Source: Lachnospiraceae bacterium | GTDB taxonomy: Bacteria > Bacillota > Clostridia > Lachnospirales > Lachnospiraceae | Length of the DNA stretch: 47,979 nt | Direction of reading: 5' to 3' | NCBI GenBank assembly: GCA_900757145.1 | Contig: CAAEMT010000057.1 | Location: forward strand, 1-47,979 | Part shown: positions 1 through 8,859 of the stretch, in pieces | How positions within the stretch are numbered: position 1 is the first letter of the stretch | How the letters are laid out: each line of letters begins with the position of its first letter | The notes under the pieces: generated by a model | Told to the model about the DNA's origin: nothing | The model's database searches: none | The model's input: the letters and a program-made list of their open reading frames with translations, nothing else | Translations under genes and position numbers: made by a program

Positions 1-260
1 GCTTGCGGGGCGATTTGTCAGCTGATGTCTTTGTAGGGCGCGAGCCCGAGACCGAGATGGAGCAAAGCGGAATCGAGGTGACCGGCTTGTAGCGAAAGAA
101 AAGTGGAGGCAAGCAGGACAGAGCAAGGCTTTGGAAGACAAGAGACCCGCTTGCGGGGCGATTTGTCAGCTGATGTCTTTGTAGGGCGCGAGCCCGAGAC
201 CGAGATGGAGCAAAGCGGAATCGAGGTGAACGGCTTGCAGCGAAAGAAAGGGCAAGCAAA
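1..260. repeat. Direct repeat, 148-bp period, about 1.7 copies
   Basis: Copy 1 runs from the window edge to about 101 and copy 2 from 149 to about 249; the roughly 100-bp core is nearly identical, differing at a few positions (for example GTGACC versus GTGAAC). Each core contains small self-complementary parts: CCCGC-TT-GCGGG at 146-158 and GGGC-GCGA-GCCC within the core. Each ends in GCTTGC (or GCTTGT) that can pair with a GCAAGC downstream. The 47-bp spacer contains no convincing gene. The second copy ends about 20 bp before the ribosome binding site of the amylase gene. Reading frames through the repeat look like artefacts, not proteins. It is probably a dispersed intergenic repeat family, perhaps structured RNA; the left end is cut by the window. 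Confidence 0.75.
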
Positions 261-279
261 AAATTTGGAGGGTTGAAAA

Positions 280-1638
280 ATGGATTTTTGGTATAACAAT
301 ACAGTTTTTTATCATATGTATCCGCTTGGTATGAGCGGAGCACCGTTTGAGAATAAAGGAGAAGAGATCGTACATCGTTTTACAGAGCTGCAAAAATGGC
401 TGCCGCATGTAAAGGCGCTTGGATGTGGCGCAATTTATATAGGGCCATTGTTTGAATCGACAACACATGGATACGATACGAGAGATTATAAAAGAGTAGA
501 CCGCCGGCTTGGAGATAATGATGATTTTAAATTATTTGTTCAGCAGGCACATGAACTGGGGATAAAGATTGTCGTTGACGGCGTATTTAATCATACAGGA
601 AGAGAATTTTTTGCATTTCAGGATATACAGAAATATAGGGAAGGTTCCAGATACTGCGGATGGTATAAGGGAATTAATTTCGGATGGAATACTCCTTATA
701 ATGATGGTTTTGGGTATGAGGCATGGAGAAATTGCTTTGAATTAGTGAATTTGAATCTGCAGAATCGAGAAGTAAAGGATTACTTGTTTGAGGTGATCCG
801 CTTCTGGATCCATGAATTTGACATTGACGGAATTCGTCTGGATTGTGCGGATTGTCTTGACTTCGACTTCATGAAGGAAATGAGATGGATGACTACAAAT
901 GAAAAAGCGGATTTTTGGCTGATGGGAGAAGTGATCCATGGCGATTATGCGCGCTGGGCAAATCAGGAAATGCTCCATTCGGTGACAAATTATGAGCTGC
1001 ACAAGGGATTGTATTCAGGGCATAATGATCACAATTATTTTGAGATAGCGCATACGATCCGCAGACAGTTCGATGAGAATGGAGGAATTTACAAAGGAAG
1101 GACACTGTATTCATTTGTTGATAATCATGATGTGGATCGTATCGCATCAAAATTAAATGATATACGCCATTTGAAGCCGGTGTACACGCTTTTATATACT
1201 TTGCCTGGAAACCCCTCTATTTATTACGGTTCTGAATGGGGAATAGCGGGAAGAAAGGCAGACGGAGGAGATCCTGCTCTGCGTCCAAGTCTTGTTCTTG
1301 AGGAAATGGAAAAAAATGCACCGATTCAGTGGCTTGAGGCTTATCTTGAATTCCTCGGAAAATGCAGAAAGGAACATCCGGTGATAGGTGAGGGCAGATA
1401 TCGTGAGCTTTTGCTTACAACACGGCAGTACGCATACGCTCGTCTCGGAGAGGCGGAGAGTGTGCTGATACTGGCAAATAATGATGAGCAGGAGGCATAT
1501 CTATCTGTACCGCTTCCGGAAGCGGCAAATAAAATCATCAATCTTGAAACAGGGGAAGAAGTAGCAGAGGACTGCGGCAGAGTAAATATGACTCTTCCGG
1601 CAGGAGGATGCGCATTGCTGCTTCTGATGCACAGATAA
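280..1638 (+). CDS. GH13 alpha-amylase-family glycosidase, cytoplasmic
   Basis: 452-residue glycoside hydrolase of family 13, acting on alpha-1,4 glucans or malto-oligosaccharides. The four classic regions are present: region I D100-H105 (DGVFNH), region II G184-D188 (GIRLD; nucleophile D188), region III E217 in MGEVIHG (acid/base), and region IV F279-D284 (FVDNHD; transition-state stabiliser D284). A short C-terminal beta-domain follows from about residue 385. There is no signal peptide, so it acts inside the cell. The ATG follows a GGAGGG site at 268-273. The branching enzyme gene lies 118 bp downstream, which fits glycogen turnover. The exact specificity (alpha-amylase, neopullulanase or maltogenic) cannot be read from the sequence. 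The N-terminus is short and lacks the extra domain of classical neopullulanases. Confidence 0.9.
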   Translation: MDFWYNNTVFYHMYPLGMSGAPFENKGEEIVHRFTELQKWLPHVKALGCGAIYIGPLFESTTHGYDTRDYKRVDRRLGDNDDFKLFVQQAHELGIKIVVDGVFNHTGREFFAFQDIQKYREGSRYCGWYKGINFGWNTPYNDGFGYEAWRNCFELVNLNLQNREVKDYLFEVIRFWIHEFDIDGIRLDCADCLDFDFMKEMRWMTTNEKADFWLMGEVIHGDYARWANQEMLHSVTNYELHKGLYSGHNDHNYFEIAHTIRRQFDENGGIYKGRTLYSFVDNHDVDRIASKLNDIRHLKPVYTLLYTLPGNPSIYYGSEWGIAGRKADGGDPALRPSLVLEEMEKNAPIQWLEAYLEFLGKCRKEHPVIGEGRYRELLLTTRQYAYARLGEAESVLILANNDEQEAYLSVPLPEAANKIINLETGEEVAEDCGRVNMTLPAGGCALLLLMHR

Positions 1639-1756
1639 AAGGTCTTGCCGGGCGTCAAAGGGCAGAATGTGGAGACGCTCTTATATTATATAGAAGACAC
1701 AGCAAAAAAAGAATAGCTGTGAAGTAATGTATATGGAATCATAAGGAGAAGAGGAT

Positions 1757-3724
1757 ATGGCAGGCAGAACAAAGAAGGTACAGGCTGAGAAAGCGGCTGT
1801 ACAGAAAAAGACAAGGGCAAAGAAGCAGGAAGAAGAGTTTATCACGGAGCTTGATCAGTATCTGTTTGGGCAGGGAACCCATTATGATATTTTTAAAAAA
1901 TTGGGAGCTCACATGGTTACGCAAAATGGAAAAAAGGGGACACATTTTGCGGTGTGGGCGCCAAATGCAAAAGAAGTCTTTGTGATAGGATCTTTTAATG
2001 GATGGGATGAAGAGAGCTACCCGATGAAGAGGCTTGAGCCGCTTGGTATATATGCGGCATTTGTGCCGGGAGTAGGAGCAGGCGAGCTGTACAAATTTTT
2101 GATCATTACTCCCGATGGAAGAAAAATTTATAAAGCCGATCCATTTGCAAATTATGCCGAGTTTCGTCCGGGTACTGCGTCAAGGATTGCCGATATTTCC
2201 AGACTTAAGTGGTCTGATTCCGTGTGGATGGAGAAAAGAAAGAGTTTTGATCAGGATAAGAGTCCTATTTCGATTTATGAGGTACATCCGGGAAGCTGGA
2301 AAAAGCATTCACATGCAGAGAATGAGAGCGGTTATTACAACTATCGGGAGTTTGCACATGCTCTTGTTGATTATGTGAAGGATATGGGTTATACGCATGT
2401 AGAACTCATAGGGATTGCGGAGCATCCGTTTGACGGCTCATGGGGATATCAGGTGACGGGCTATTATGCGCCCACCTCACGCTATGGAACGCCGGAGGAT
2501 TTTGCCTATTTTGTAAATTATCTTCACAGGAATAAGATAGGAGTGATCCTTGACTGGGTACCGGCACATTTTCCGCGTGATGAACAGGGACTTGCAGAGT
2601 TTGACGGTACGTGTCTATATGAATATGCTGATCCGAAAAAGGGAGAACATCCTGACTGGGGAACTAAGATATTTGATTACGGAAAAAATGAGGTCAAAAA
2701 CTTCCTGATTGGTAATGCGATTTTCTGGATAGAACAATTCCACATAGACGGGTTGCGTGTAGACGCGGTTGCTTCGATGCTGTATCTGGATTATGGAAAA
2801 AGCGATGGCCAGTGGGTGGCAAATAAATATGGCGGAAATAAAAATCTTGAGGCAATCGAGTTTTTCAAGCATCTGAACAGCCTGATGGTCGGCAGGTATC
2901 CGGGAGTCATGATGATTGCGGAAGAATCCACGGCATGGCCGAAGGTGACAGGAAAGCCGGAGGATGACGGGCTGGGCTTTACGATGAAGTGGAATATGGG
3001 ATGGATGCATGATTTTCTTGAATATATGAAACTTGATCCGTATTTCCGTAAGTATAACCACAATAAAATGACGTTCGCAATGACATACGCGTATGCAGAA
3101 AAATACGTACTTGTTCTTTCGCACGATGAGGTAGTACACCTCAAATGTTCTATGATCAATAAGATGCCGGGAGAGTACGAGGATAAATTCTCAAATCTCA
3201 AAGCAGGCTATTCTTTTATGTTCGGTCATCCGGGCAAGAAGCTTTTGTTTATGGGACAGGATTTTGCGCAGTTCCAGGAGTGGAGCGAGGAGAGGGAGCT
3301 TGACTGGTATTTGCTTGGAGAAGAGAAACATCGGCAAATGCAGAATTATGTGCGTGCGCTTCTTCATTTATACACAAAGACACCGGCAATGTATCAGGCT
3401 GACTGTGAGCCGTGTGGGTTTGAGTGGATCAATGCGGATGATGGAGACCGCAGTATCTTCAGCTTTGTGCGTCACTCGGACAATGGAAAGAGCAATCTTT
3501 TATTTGTAATTAATTTTACTCCTGTAGCACGACCGGATTATCGCGTGGGAGTCCCAAAAAGAAAACAGTACAGGCTCATACTGAACAGTGATGCAGCCGA
3601 GTTTGGAGGTAGCGGTAAGGAACAGCCGGAGGTATATAAGGCAGTGAAGCAAGAATGCGATGGTAGGACATATTCGTTCGCTTATGATCTTCCTGCATAT
3701 GGTGCGGCAGTATTTAAGTTTTAA
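1757..3724 (+). CDS. glgB: 1,4-alpha-glucan branching enzyme
   Basis: 655-residue GlgB: cuts alpha-1,4 glucan chains and re-attaches them through alpha-1,6 links during glycogen synthesis. It has a basic Lys/Arg-rich N-terminal tail (residues 1-25), a CBM48 domain (about 55-140, with FAVWAPNA and GSFNGWD), and a GH13 catalytic barrel: D266-H271 (DWVPAH), nucleophile D336 in GLRVDAV, acid/base E389 in IAEES, and H456-D457 in LSHDE. An all-beta C-terminal domain closes the protein. Length is normal for GlgB. The start ATG has AAGGAG upstream (1743-1748). No glgA, glgC or glgP is in the window. The lysine-rich tail upstream of CBM48 is longer than needed for the family fold and may be disordered. 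Confidence 0.96.
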   Translation: MAGRTKKVQAEKAAVQKKTRAKKQEEEFITELDQYLFGQGTHYDIFKKLGAHMVTQNGKKGTHFAVWAPNAKEVFVIGSFNGWDEESYPMKRLEPLGIYAAFVPGVGAGELYKFLIITPDGRKIYKADPFANYAEFRPGTASRIADISRLKWSDSVWMEKRKSFDQDKSPISIYEVHPGSWKKHSHAENESGYYNYREFAHALVDYVKDMGYTHVELIGIAEHPFDGSWGYQVTGYYAPTSRYGTPEDFAYFVNYLHRNKIGVILDWVPAHFPRDEQGLAEFDGTCLYEYADPKKGEHPDWGTKIFDYGKNEVKNFLIGNAIFWIEQFHIDGLRVDAVASMLYLDYGKSDGQWVANKYGGNKNLEAIEFFKHLNSLMVGRYPGVMMIAEESTAWPKVTGKPEDDGLGFTMKWNMGWMHDFLEYMKLDPYFRKYNHNKMTFAMTYAYAEKYVLVLSHDEVVHLKCSMINKMPGEYEDKFSNLKAGYSFMFGHPGKKLLFMGQDFAQFQEWSEERELDWYLLGEEKHRQMQNYVRALLHLYTKTPAMYQADCEPCGFEWINADDGDRSIFSFVRHSDNGKSNLLFVINFTPVARPDYRVGVPKRKQYRLILNSDAAEFGGSGKEQPEVYKAVKQECDGRTYSFAYDLPAYGAAVFKF

Positions 3725-3776
3725 GATATTCCTAGCATCCATGCAGAGCATCCTTACAGAACATAAAAAGATTTTG

Positions 3777-3805
3777 TTGTAAAAGATTATAAAATACGGT
3801 ATGAT
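3777..3805 (+). promoter_or_regulatory. Sigma-A-type promoter of the CdaR/PucR-like gene
   Basis: TTGTAA (3777-3782), a 17-bp spacer and TATGAT (3800-3805), about 40 bp before the start codon. Spacing is ideal and both hexamers are near consensus. It lies in the 121-bp gap after glgB. Confidence 0.6.
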
Positions 3806-3845
3806 TAGTAGATAACAGTCAAATTGAAAGAAGAGGGTGTACAAG

Positions 3846-4934
3846 ATGATTTCCAGTCAGGTGATACAAAGTACAATTGACGAACTGCATACAATAACAA
3901 AAATCGATTTTCTTGTAATGGATATTGAAGGAAATGAGATTGCAACGACGATGGAGGAGAACGGGTTGGATTCTCAGACGGTCGTCTGGTTTGCCGGATC
4001 GCCTGCGGACAGTCAGGTTGTTCAAAATCTTCATTTTTTCAAGGTGTTCGATGATAAGAAGTTGGAGTACGTTCTGATTTCCAGAGGAGCTGCAGATACT
4101 GCATATATGATGGGACGCGTGGCAGCAAGTCAGATACAGAATCTCATTGTTGCGTATCGCGAGCGTTTGGATAAAAATAATTTTATCCAAAATCTTTTGC
4201 TGGATAATATGCTTGCGATCGATGTCTACAATCGCGCACGTAAGCTGTATATTGATGCAGAGGCGCGCCGTATTGTATTTTTGATTGAGACAAAATATGA
4301 GAAGGATAATGCCGCAATGGAGATTGTAAAGAATCTTTTTGGCAGCAGGACAAAGGATTTTATTACGGCAGTTGACGAGAAGAGTATTATTCTCGTACAG
4401 GAGCTTTCTTTGGAGCAGGGATATGACGATGTTGAACAGACAGCCAGAGTGCTTCGTGATATGCTCAATTCTGAGGCTATGTCAAGCGTGAAGATTGCTT
4501 ATGGTACGATTGTCAATGAAATCATGCAGGTGTCCCGTTCTTATAAAGAAGCAAAGATGGCACTCAATGTCGGAAAGATATTTTATATGGAAAAGACGAT
4601 TGTTGCGTATAATACGCTGGGTATCGGCCGTTTGATCTATCAGCTTCCGATACCGCTTTGTCAGATGTTTATGAAAGAGGTTTTTCCGCCTGATGTGATG
4701 CCGGATTCGTTTGATGAGGAGACGCTGACAACGATCAATAAGTTTTTTGAAAATAATCTGAATGTTTCCGAGACGGCACGACAGCTTTATATTCACAGAA
4801 ATACACTTGTATACAGGCTTGAGAAGCTTCAAAAGAGTACGGGGCTTGATATCAGGGTGTTTGATGATGCGCTTACATTTAAGATTGCAATGATGGTCGT
4901 GAATTATATGAAATATATGGAAATGGAAATATAA
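3846..4934 (+). CDS. CdaR/PucR-family helix-turn-helix transcriptional regulator
   Basis: 362-residue predicted activator. The N-terminal region (1-110) resembles the sugar-diacid recognition domain, beginning QVIQSTIDEL and FLVMDIEGNEI. A central CdaR GGDEF-like region follows (about 130-260). The C-terminus carries the PucR-type helix-turn-helix (about 300-355: NLNVSETARQLYIHRNTLVY, then RLEKL). An upstream GTG at 3837 abuts the Shine-Dalgarno sequence, so ATG 3846, 8 nt after AGAGGG, is preferred. Family members sense sugar acids or nitrogen compounds; the ligand here is unknown. It has its own promoter and terminator, so it is monocistronic. Position next to glycogen genes suggests, but does not prove, control of carbohydrate metabolism. 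Confidence 0.8.
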   Translation: MISSQVIQSTIDELHTITKIDFLVMDIEGNEIATTMEENGLDSQTVVWFAGSPADSQVVQNLHFFKVFDDKKLEYVLISRGAADTAYMMGRVAASQIQNLIVAYRERLDKNNFIQNLLLDNMLAIDVYNRARKLYIDAEARRIVFLIETKYEKDNAAMEIVKNLFGSRTKDFITAVDEKSIILVQELSLEQGYDDVEQTARVLRDMLNSEAMSSVKIAYGTIVNEIMQVSRSYKEAKMALNVGKIFYMEKTIVAYNTLGIGRLIYQLPIPLCQMFMKEVFPPDVMPDSFDEETLTTINKFFENNLNVSETARQLYIHRNTLVYRLEKLQKSTGLDIRVFDDALTFKIAMMVVNYMKYMEMEI

Positions 4935-4997
4935 ACATCACAAAAAACACAAAAACATCACAAAAACATCTTTACAAATCACAAAAATATGTTATAA

Positions 4998-5040
4998 TGT
5001 ATCTTGTCAGGAGATATACTCCTGGCGGGATACATTTTTT
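4998..5040 (+). terminator. Intrinsic terminator after the CdaR/PucR-like gene
   Basis: A 16-bp stem, TGTATCTTGTCAGGAG against CTCCTGGCGGGATACA with an ATATA loop (G-U pairs in the middle), runs directly into TTTTTT at 5035-5040. It begins 64 bp after the stop codon. Confidence 0.85.
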
Positions 5041-5363
5041 GCTTTATTGGAAAGATCTTGTCATGCTGATGCTTGAAAGACCTTCCATGACAAAAATGTT
5101 CCGAGAGATCGCACTGCGGCGGATAGGAAGATGCCGCAAAGACTCTTACTTTTCTATATTATAAATCAAGATCCAAGTTCTGTGGATCAAGTATTCTTTT
5201 CAAAAGCAGTTTGCGGCTATGATTCGACATGGCAGCAGCGATTCATTGTAAAGTTCGGACCGACTCGGTCAAAGAGTTCAAAGATTCCAAGAGTTTAAGA
5301 GTTCAAAGAATTTAAAACATGCAAAGTATTTAATTTTTACAGAATAGGAAGTGGTGTCATTAT
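5041..5363 (+). other. Long non-coding gap upstream of the Tad operon
   Basis: 323 bp without a credible gene. It holds GATCC/GGATC near 5170-5195, GACCG-ACT-CGGTC near 5260-5272, and a run of imperfect AAGAGTT(C/T)(A)AA repeats at about 5270-5315. An AT-rich TATATTATAAA lies at about 5154-5164, but no good -35 box is paired with it. The Tad operon promoter must lie here or upstream; I could not place it with confidence. Confidence 0.4.
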
Positions 5364-5876
5364 TTGAAAGAAATTCAGATTTTTTCACTTTTGTGCATTG
5401 CAGGAGCGGCAGTTCTTGCGGATTTTCGACAGGGGATGATCCCGAATGCTGTTACAGCAGTAGGATTTCTTTGGGGACTTTCCTATCAATGCATGCGAGG
5501 CGGGAGCGCCGGAATGCTGATCTGTATGGGTGGGGCAGTCCTTCCGCTGCTTCTGTTTGGCGGATTCTATTATTTTCGTATGATCGGAGCAGGAGATATC
5601 AAGCTGATGTGTTCGATAGGCAGCTTTCTTGGTCCCTCTGCATGTTTTTCCTGTATCGCGGCTGCAATTTTTATCGGAGGAGTAATTTCCCTTGCACTCA
5701 TGCTGCGCAGCCGCAGTCTTGAAAGTCGTTTTGTGTATTTTATGGAGTATATCAATCATTATTCAAAAGAGATGAAATGGAAGCCATATCTGGAGGATAC
5801 GCCACAGGAAGCAAAATTTTGTTTTTCTGTTCCGATTTTTCTGAGTGTGCTCTGTTATGTAGGAGGTTTGATTTGA
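5364..5876 (+). CDS. tadV: A24-family prepilin peptidase (TadV/CpaA type)
   Basis: 170-residue membrane protease that removes the leader of type IVb prepilins. Both catalytic aspartates of the A24 family are visible: D20 in LADFRQGMIPN and D78 in GAGDIKLM. It is composed of four to five hydrophobic segments and has no N-methyltransferase domain, as in small CpaA/TadV peptidases. The start is a TTG at 5364 after AGGAAG at 5347-5352. The stop overlaps the TTG of the next gene by 4 nt (TTGA), showing translational coupling. It is the first gene of the Tad operon. A second A24 peptidase is encoded at 13110-13571. Confidence 0.88.
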   Translation: MKEIQIFSLLCIAGAAVLADFRQGMIPNAVTAVGFLWGLSYQCMRGGSAGMLICMGGAVLPLLLFGGFYYFRMIGAGDIKLMCSIGSFLGPSACFSCIAAAIFIGGVISLALMLRSRSLESRFVYFMEYINHYSKEMKWKPYLEDTPQEAKFCFSVPIFLSVLCYVGGLI

Positions 5877-6880
5877 AAAAAAGTATATTTGCAGTATGTG
5901 ATCTGGAGGCATCTTATGCCTGCAATCTTATGGATTATCTAAATGAAAAAAGGACAACGCCTTTTGAGGTGCAGGCGTTTACGAACGTGGAGAGTCTGCG
6001 CCAATTTGCCAAGAAAAATGAGATAGAGATTTTGCTGATCTCGACGAAAGCGATGTGCAACGAAATTCGTGAGCTTCCGATCAGCCGTACAATCATTTTA
6101 TCGGAGGGGGAGGAGCTTCAGGATTTGGAAGAATATCCTTTTGTGTATAAATATCAGTCATCGGATCAAATTCTTGCAGAAGTGATGGAGCATTATTCTG
6201 TGGGAGAAATGCATCCCCCTCTTATGACACTTCACGGACAAAAGACGAAGGTCTACGGTGTTTATTCTCCGGTTGCAAGAACGCGTAAGACATCCTTTGC
6301 GCTTGCCCTGGGTGAGATATTGGCGGAGACAAAGCAGGTACTTTATTTGAATTTTGAGGAGTTTTCCGGGTTTGAAGAGCTTTTTAATTTAAACTATAAA
6401 ACGGATATTACGGATCTGATCTATTTTGCACGGCAAAAGGAGGGAGGATTTGTATACCGGCTCAATTCGATGGTGCAGACTTTTCATGAACTTCAGTATA
6501 TTCCTCCTGCGCTTTCTCCGGCAGATATCCGTGATGTTTCTGGTGAAGAGTGGATGGAATTTTTGCAGCAGATTATGACGTACTGTGATTATGACATTAT
6601 TATACTTGACCTTTGTGAACAGATGGATGATATGTTTCAGATATTGAATCAGTGTGACCGCATTTACATGCCGGTACAGGAGGATATGATCTCTGAGGCA
6701 AAAATCCGTCAGTATGAAAAGCTGATACGGATGCTTGAATTAGATGAGGTATTTGAAAAGACACGAAGGCTTAAGCTGCCGGTACAGCCGCTTTTGCGTG
6801 AAAATGGTGATCTGACGCAGCAGCTTGTCTGGGGGGAGATGGGAAATTACGTAAGGCGGCTTTTATGGGAGGAGGAATAA
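5873..6880 (+). CDS. tadZ: TadZ/CpaE-like pilus localisation ATPase
   Basis: 335-residue protein with an N-terminal atypical receiver-like domain (about 1-115) followed by a MinD/ParA-like domain (about 125-330). TadZ/CpaE proteins place the Tad secretion machine in the cell. The deviant Walker A region reads SPVARTRKTSFALALG, where the usual Gly before Lys-Thr is Arg, so nucleotide hydrolysis may be weak or absent. DIIILDLCE corresponds to the Walker B strand. The start is TTG 5873, 6-12 nt after AGGAGG at 5861-5866, overlapping tadV by 4 nt. Reading the frame further upstream would bury it in tadV, so the downstream TTG is preferred. Confidence 0.8.
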   Translation: MKKSIFAVCDLEASYACNLMDYLNEKRTTPFEVQAFTNVESLRQFAKKNEIEILLISTKAMCNEIRELPISRTIILSEGEELQDLEEYPFVYKYQSSDQILAEVMEHYSVGEMHPPLMTLHGQKTKVYGVYSPVARTRKTSFALALGEILAETKQVLYLNFEEFSGFEELFNLNYKTDITDLIYFARQKEGGFVYRLNSMVQTFHELQYIPPALSPADIRDVSGEEWMEFLQQIMTYCDYDIIILDLCEQMDDMFQILNQCDRIYMPVQEDMISEAKIRQYEKLIRMLELDEVFEKTRRLKLPVQPLLRENGDLTQQLVWGEMGNYVRRLLWEEE

Positions 6881-6883
6881 TAT

Positions 6884-8107
6884 GTGGATGAATGCAAATT
6901 TGTGCTGCTTCGCAGGCGGCTGATGGAGAGTCTTGAGGAGTATCGGGAGGTAAAAGATGAAGAGATCTATAAAATAATTGATGATCTGATTCTGCAAAGC
7001 GGAAGCGATTTTTATATACGCTTGTCGGAGCGCAGTGAGCTTCGAAGGGCTTTGTTCAATTCTGTGAGACGGCTTGATATTTTGCAGGAGCTTATTGATG
7101 ATAACAGTATCACAGAGATCATGGTGAATGGAACAGAGGGGATTTTTATTGAGAGAAATGGGAGGATTACTGCATGGGATAAAAACTTTTACTCACAGGA
7201 GCGTCTGGGGGATATTGCGCAGCAGATAGTAGGACAGTGCAACCGCATCGTAAATGAATCGGTACCGATCGTCGATGCAAGACTTGAAAATGGTGCGAGA
7301 GTCAACATTGTCATGCCTCCTGTCGCTTTAAATGGTCCGATTATCACGATCAGACGCTTTCCTGACCGGGCAATCACAATGGAAGAGCTGATCAGATGGA
7401 AAACTGTAACGCAGGAAGCAGCGCAATTTTTAGAGCGTCTCGTTTGTGCCGGATACAATATTTTTATTTCCGGAGGTACGGGTTCCGGAAAAACAACATT
7501 TATGAACGCGCTGTCCAACTATATACCTAAGACAGAGAGGATAATTACTATTGAAGATAATGCAGAATTGCAGCTTCAGGGAGTAAAGAATCTGGTACGT
7601 CTTGAAGCAAGAAATGCGAATGCGGAGGGCGATAAGGCGGTCACAATAAGAGATCTGATAAAATCAAGCCTGCGAATGCGGCCGGATCGGATTTTGATCG
7701 GGGAGGTAAGAGGCGGTGAGGCAATAGATCTTTTACAGGCATTAAATACGGGACATGACGGCTCGATCAGTACGGGACATGCCAACAGTCCAAGTGACAT
7801 GCTTGCGAGGCTTGAGACAATGGTGCTTATGGGAGTGGAGATACCCCTTCCTGCTGTGCGCCGTCAGATTGCATCAGGGATAGATCTGATCGTCCATCTT
7901 GGCAGGGTTAGGGATGGCACGAGGAAGGTTTTGCAGATCATGGAGCTTCTTGGGTATAAAAGTATGCAAGATGAGATAAATACACAGGTTTTGTATGAAT
8001 TTGAGGAGGAAGGTGATGGCTCGTGCGGGGAGGTCAGAGGAACGTTATTAAAAAGAAACGATCTAAGCAGGACGCAGAAGCTGCAAAACGCAGGAATTTT
8101 GATCTGA
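6884..8107 (+). CDS. tadA: Tad pilus assembly / secretion ATPase TadA (CpaF)
   Basis: 407-residue hexameric type II/IV secretion ATPase that powers pilus assembly. It has an N-terminal domain (about 1-160), Walker A G197-T204 (GGTGSGKT), an Asp box (IITIEDNAEL), Walker B with the family signature ILIGEVRGGEA, and the His box STGHANS. Length is normal for CpaF. The GTG start at 6884 sits 3 nt after the tadZ stop and behind GGAGGAGG. It is the cytoplasmic motor acting with TadB and TadC. Confidence 0.95.
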   Translation: MDECKFVLLRRRLMESLEEYREVKDEEIYKIIDDLILQSGSDFYIRLSERSELRRALFNSVRRLDILQELIDDNSITEIMVNGTEGIFIERNGRITAWDKNFYSQERLGDIAQQIVGQCNRIVNESVPIVDARLENGARVNIVMPPVALNGPIITIRRFPDRAITMEELIRWKTVTQEAAQFLERLVCAGYNIFISGGTGSGKTTFMNALSNYIPKTERIITIEDNAELQLQGVKNLVRLEARNANAEGDKAVTIRDLIKSSLRMRPDRILIGEVRGGEAIDLLQALNTGHDGSISTGHANSPSDMLARLETMVLMGVEIPLPAVRRQIASGIDLIVHLGRVRDGTRKVLQIMELLGYKSMQDEINTQVLYEFEEEGDGSCGEVRGTLLKRNDLSRTQKLQNAGILI

Positions 8108-8130
8108 ATGATGGAAGGGAGGACTACAGC

Positions 8131-8856
8131 GTGTATCGCCTTTGCGGAAAAGAAAAAATCCGATACGCGGTTATTTATCTGTTACTTGATGCCGCAGTCA
8201 GCTATTTGTTTTTTGAGTCGTATATTGCGTTTTTTCTATTTTTGCCGGGACTTGTGTGGTTTTTGAGAGATCGGAGAAATGTACTTCAGAAGATGCGAAG
8301 GGAGAGGATCAAAAGAGAGTTTCTGGATGGCATTCAAATGATGTCAGCCTCCTTACAGGCAGGATATTCAGCAGAAAATGCAGTTCGCGAGGCGATCGGT
8401 GAGCTTGTAAAGGTGTATGAGCCAAATGACATTATCGTGAAAGAGTTTCGTCTGATCAGCACTCAGCTTGAGATGAGCCGGAGTCTGGAGGAGCTGTTTC
8501 TTGATTTTGGAAGACGAAGTGCGGTGGAGGATATCATAAGTTTTGCAGAGGTCTTAGTGACGGCGAAGCGTTCAGGCGGTGATCTGCTTGCCGTGATCCG
8601 AAATACTGTTTCGTGCATCAGGCAGAAACAGGAAACGCTGCAGGAAATTGAAACGTCTCTTTCCGGTAAGATAATGGAGCAGAATATCATGAGCATGATT
8701 CCGATCCTGATTCTTGCGTATATCAAGTTAAGTTCTCCGGGATTTCTTGAAATAATGTATGGAAACATTACGGGAATATCGGTAATGGCAATCTGTTTTT
8801 TCATATATGCCGCAGCGTATTTCTGGGGAAGAAAGATTGTGCAGATAGAGGTGTAG
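8131..8856 (+). CDS. tadB: Tad inner-membrane platform protein TadB (type II secretion F domain)
   Basis: About 241 residues. Two hydrophobic segments near the N-terminus (about 10-50) are followed by a cytoplasmic T2SSF four-helix region (about 80-190, with LDGIQMMSASLQAGYSAENA), then two C-terminal membrane segments (IPILILAYIKL and ISVMAICFFIYAAAYFWG). GTG 8131 is chosen because AGGGAGG lies 8 nt upstream and it falls 23 bp after the tadA stop. An upstream GTG at 8023 would force an 85-bp overlap with tadA. TadB and TadC form the platform rotated by TadA. Confidence 0.85.
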   Translation: MYRLCGKEKIRYAVIYLLLDAAVSYLFFESYIAFFLFLPGLVWFLRDRRNVLQKMRRERIKREFLDGIQMMSASLQAGYSAENAVREAIGELVKVYEPNDIIVKEFRLISTQLEMSRSLEELFLDFGRRSAVEDIISFAEVLVTAKRSGGDLLAVIRNTVSCIRQKQETLQEIETSLSGKIMEQNIMSMIPILILAYIKLSSPGFLEIMYGNITGISVMAICFFIYAAAYFWGRKIVQIEV

Positions 8857-8859
8857 GGA

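Noticed and set aside
18..468. Minus-strand reading frames across the 148-bp repeat
   Set aside because: They owe their matching C-termini to the repeat itself, lack ribosome sites and partly oppose the amylase gene.
4971..4998. TTTACA-N16-TATAAT promoter-like sequence
   Set aside because: Its -10 box overlaps the first bases of a strong intrinsic terminator, so any transcript would stop within about 35 nt. Kept only as part of the terminator region.
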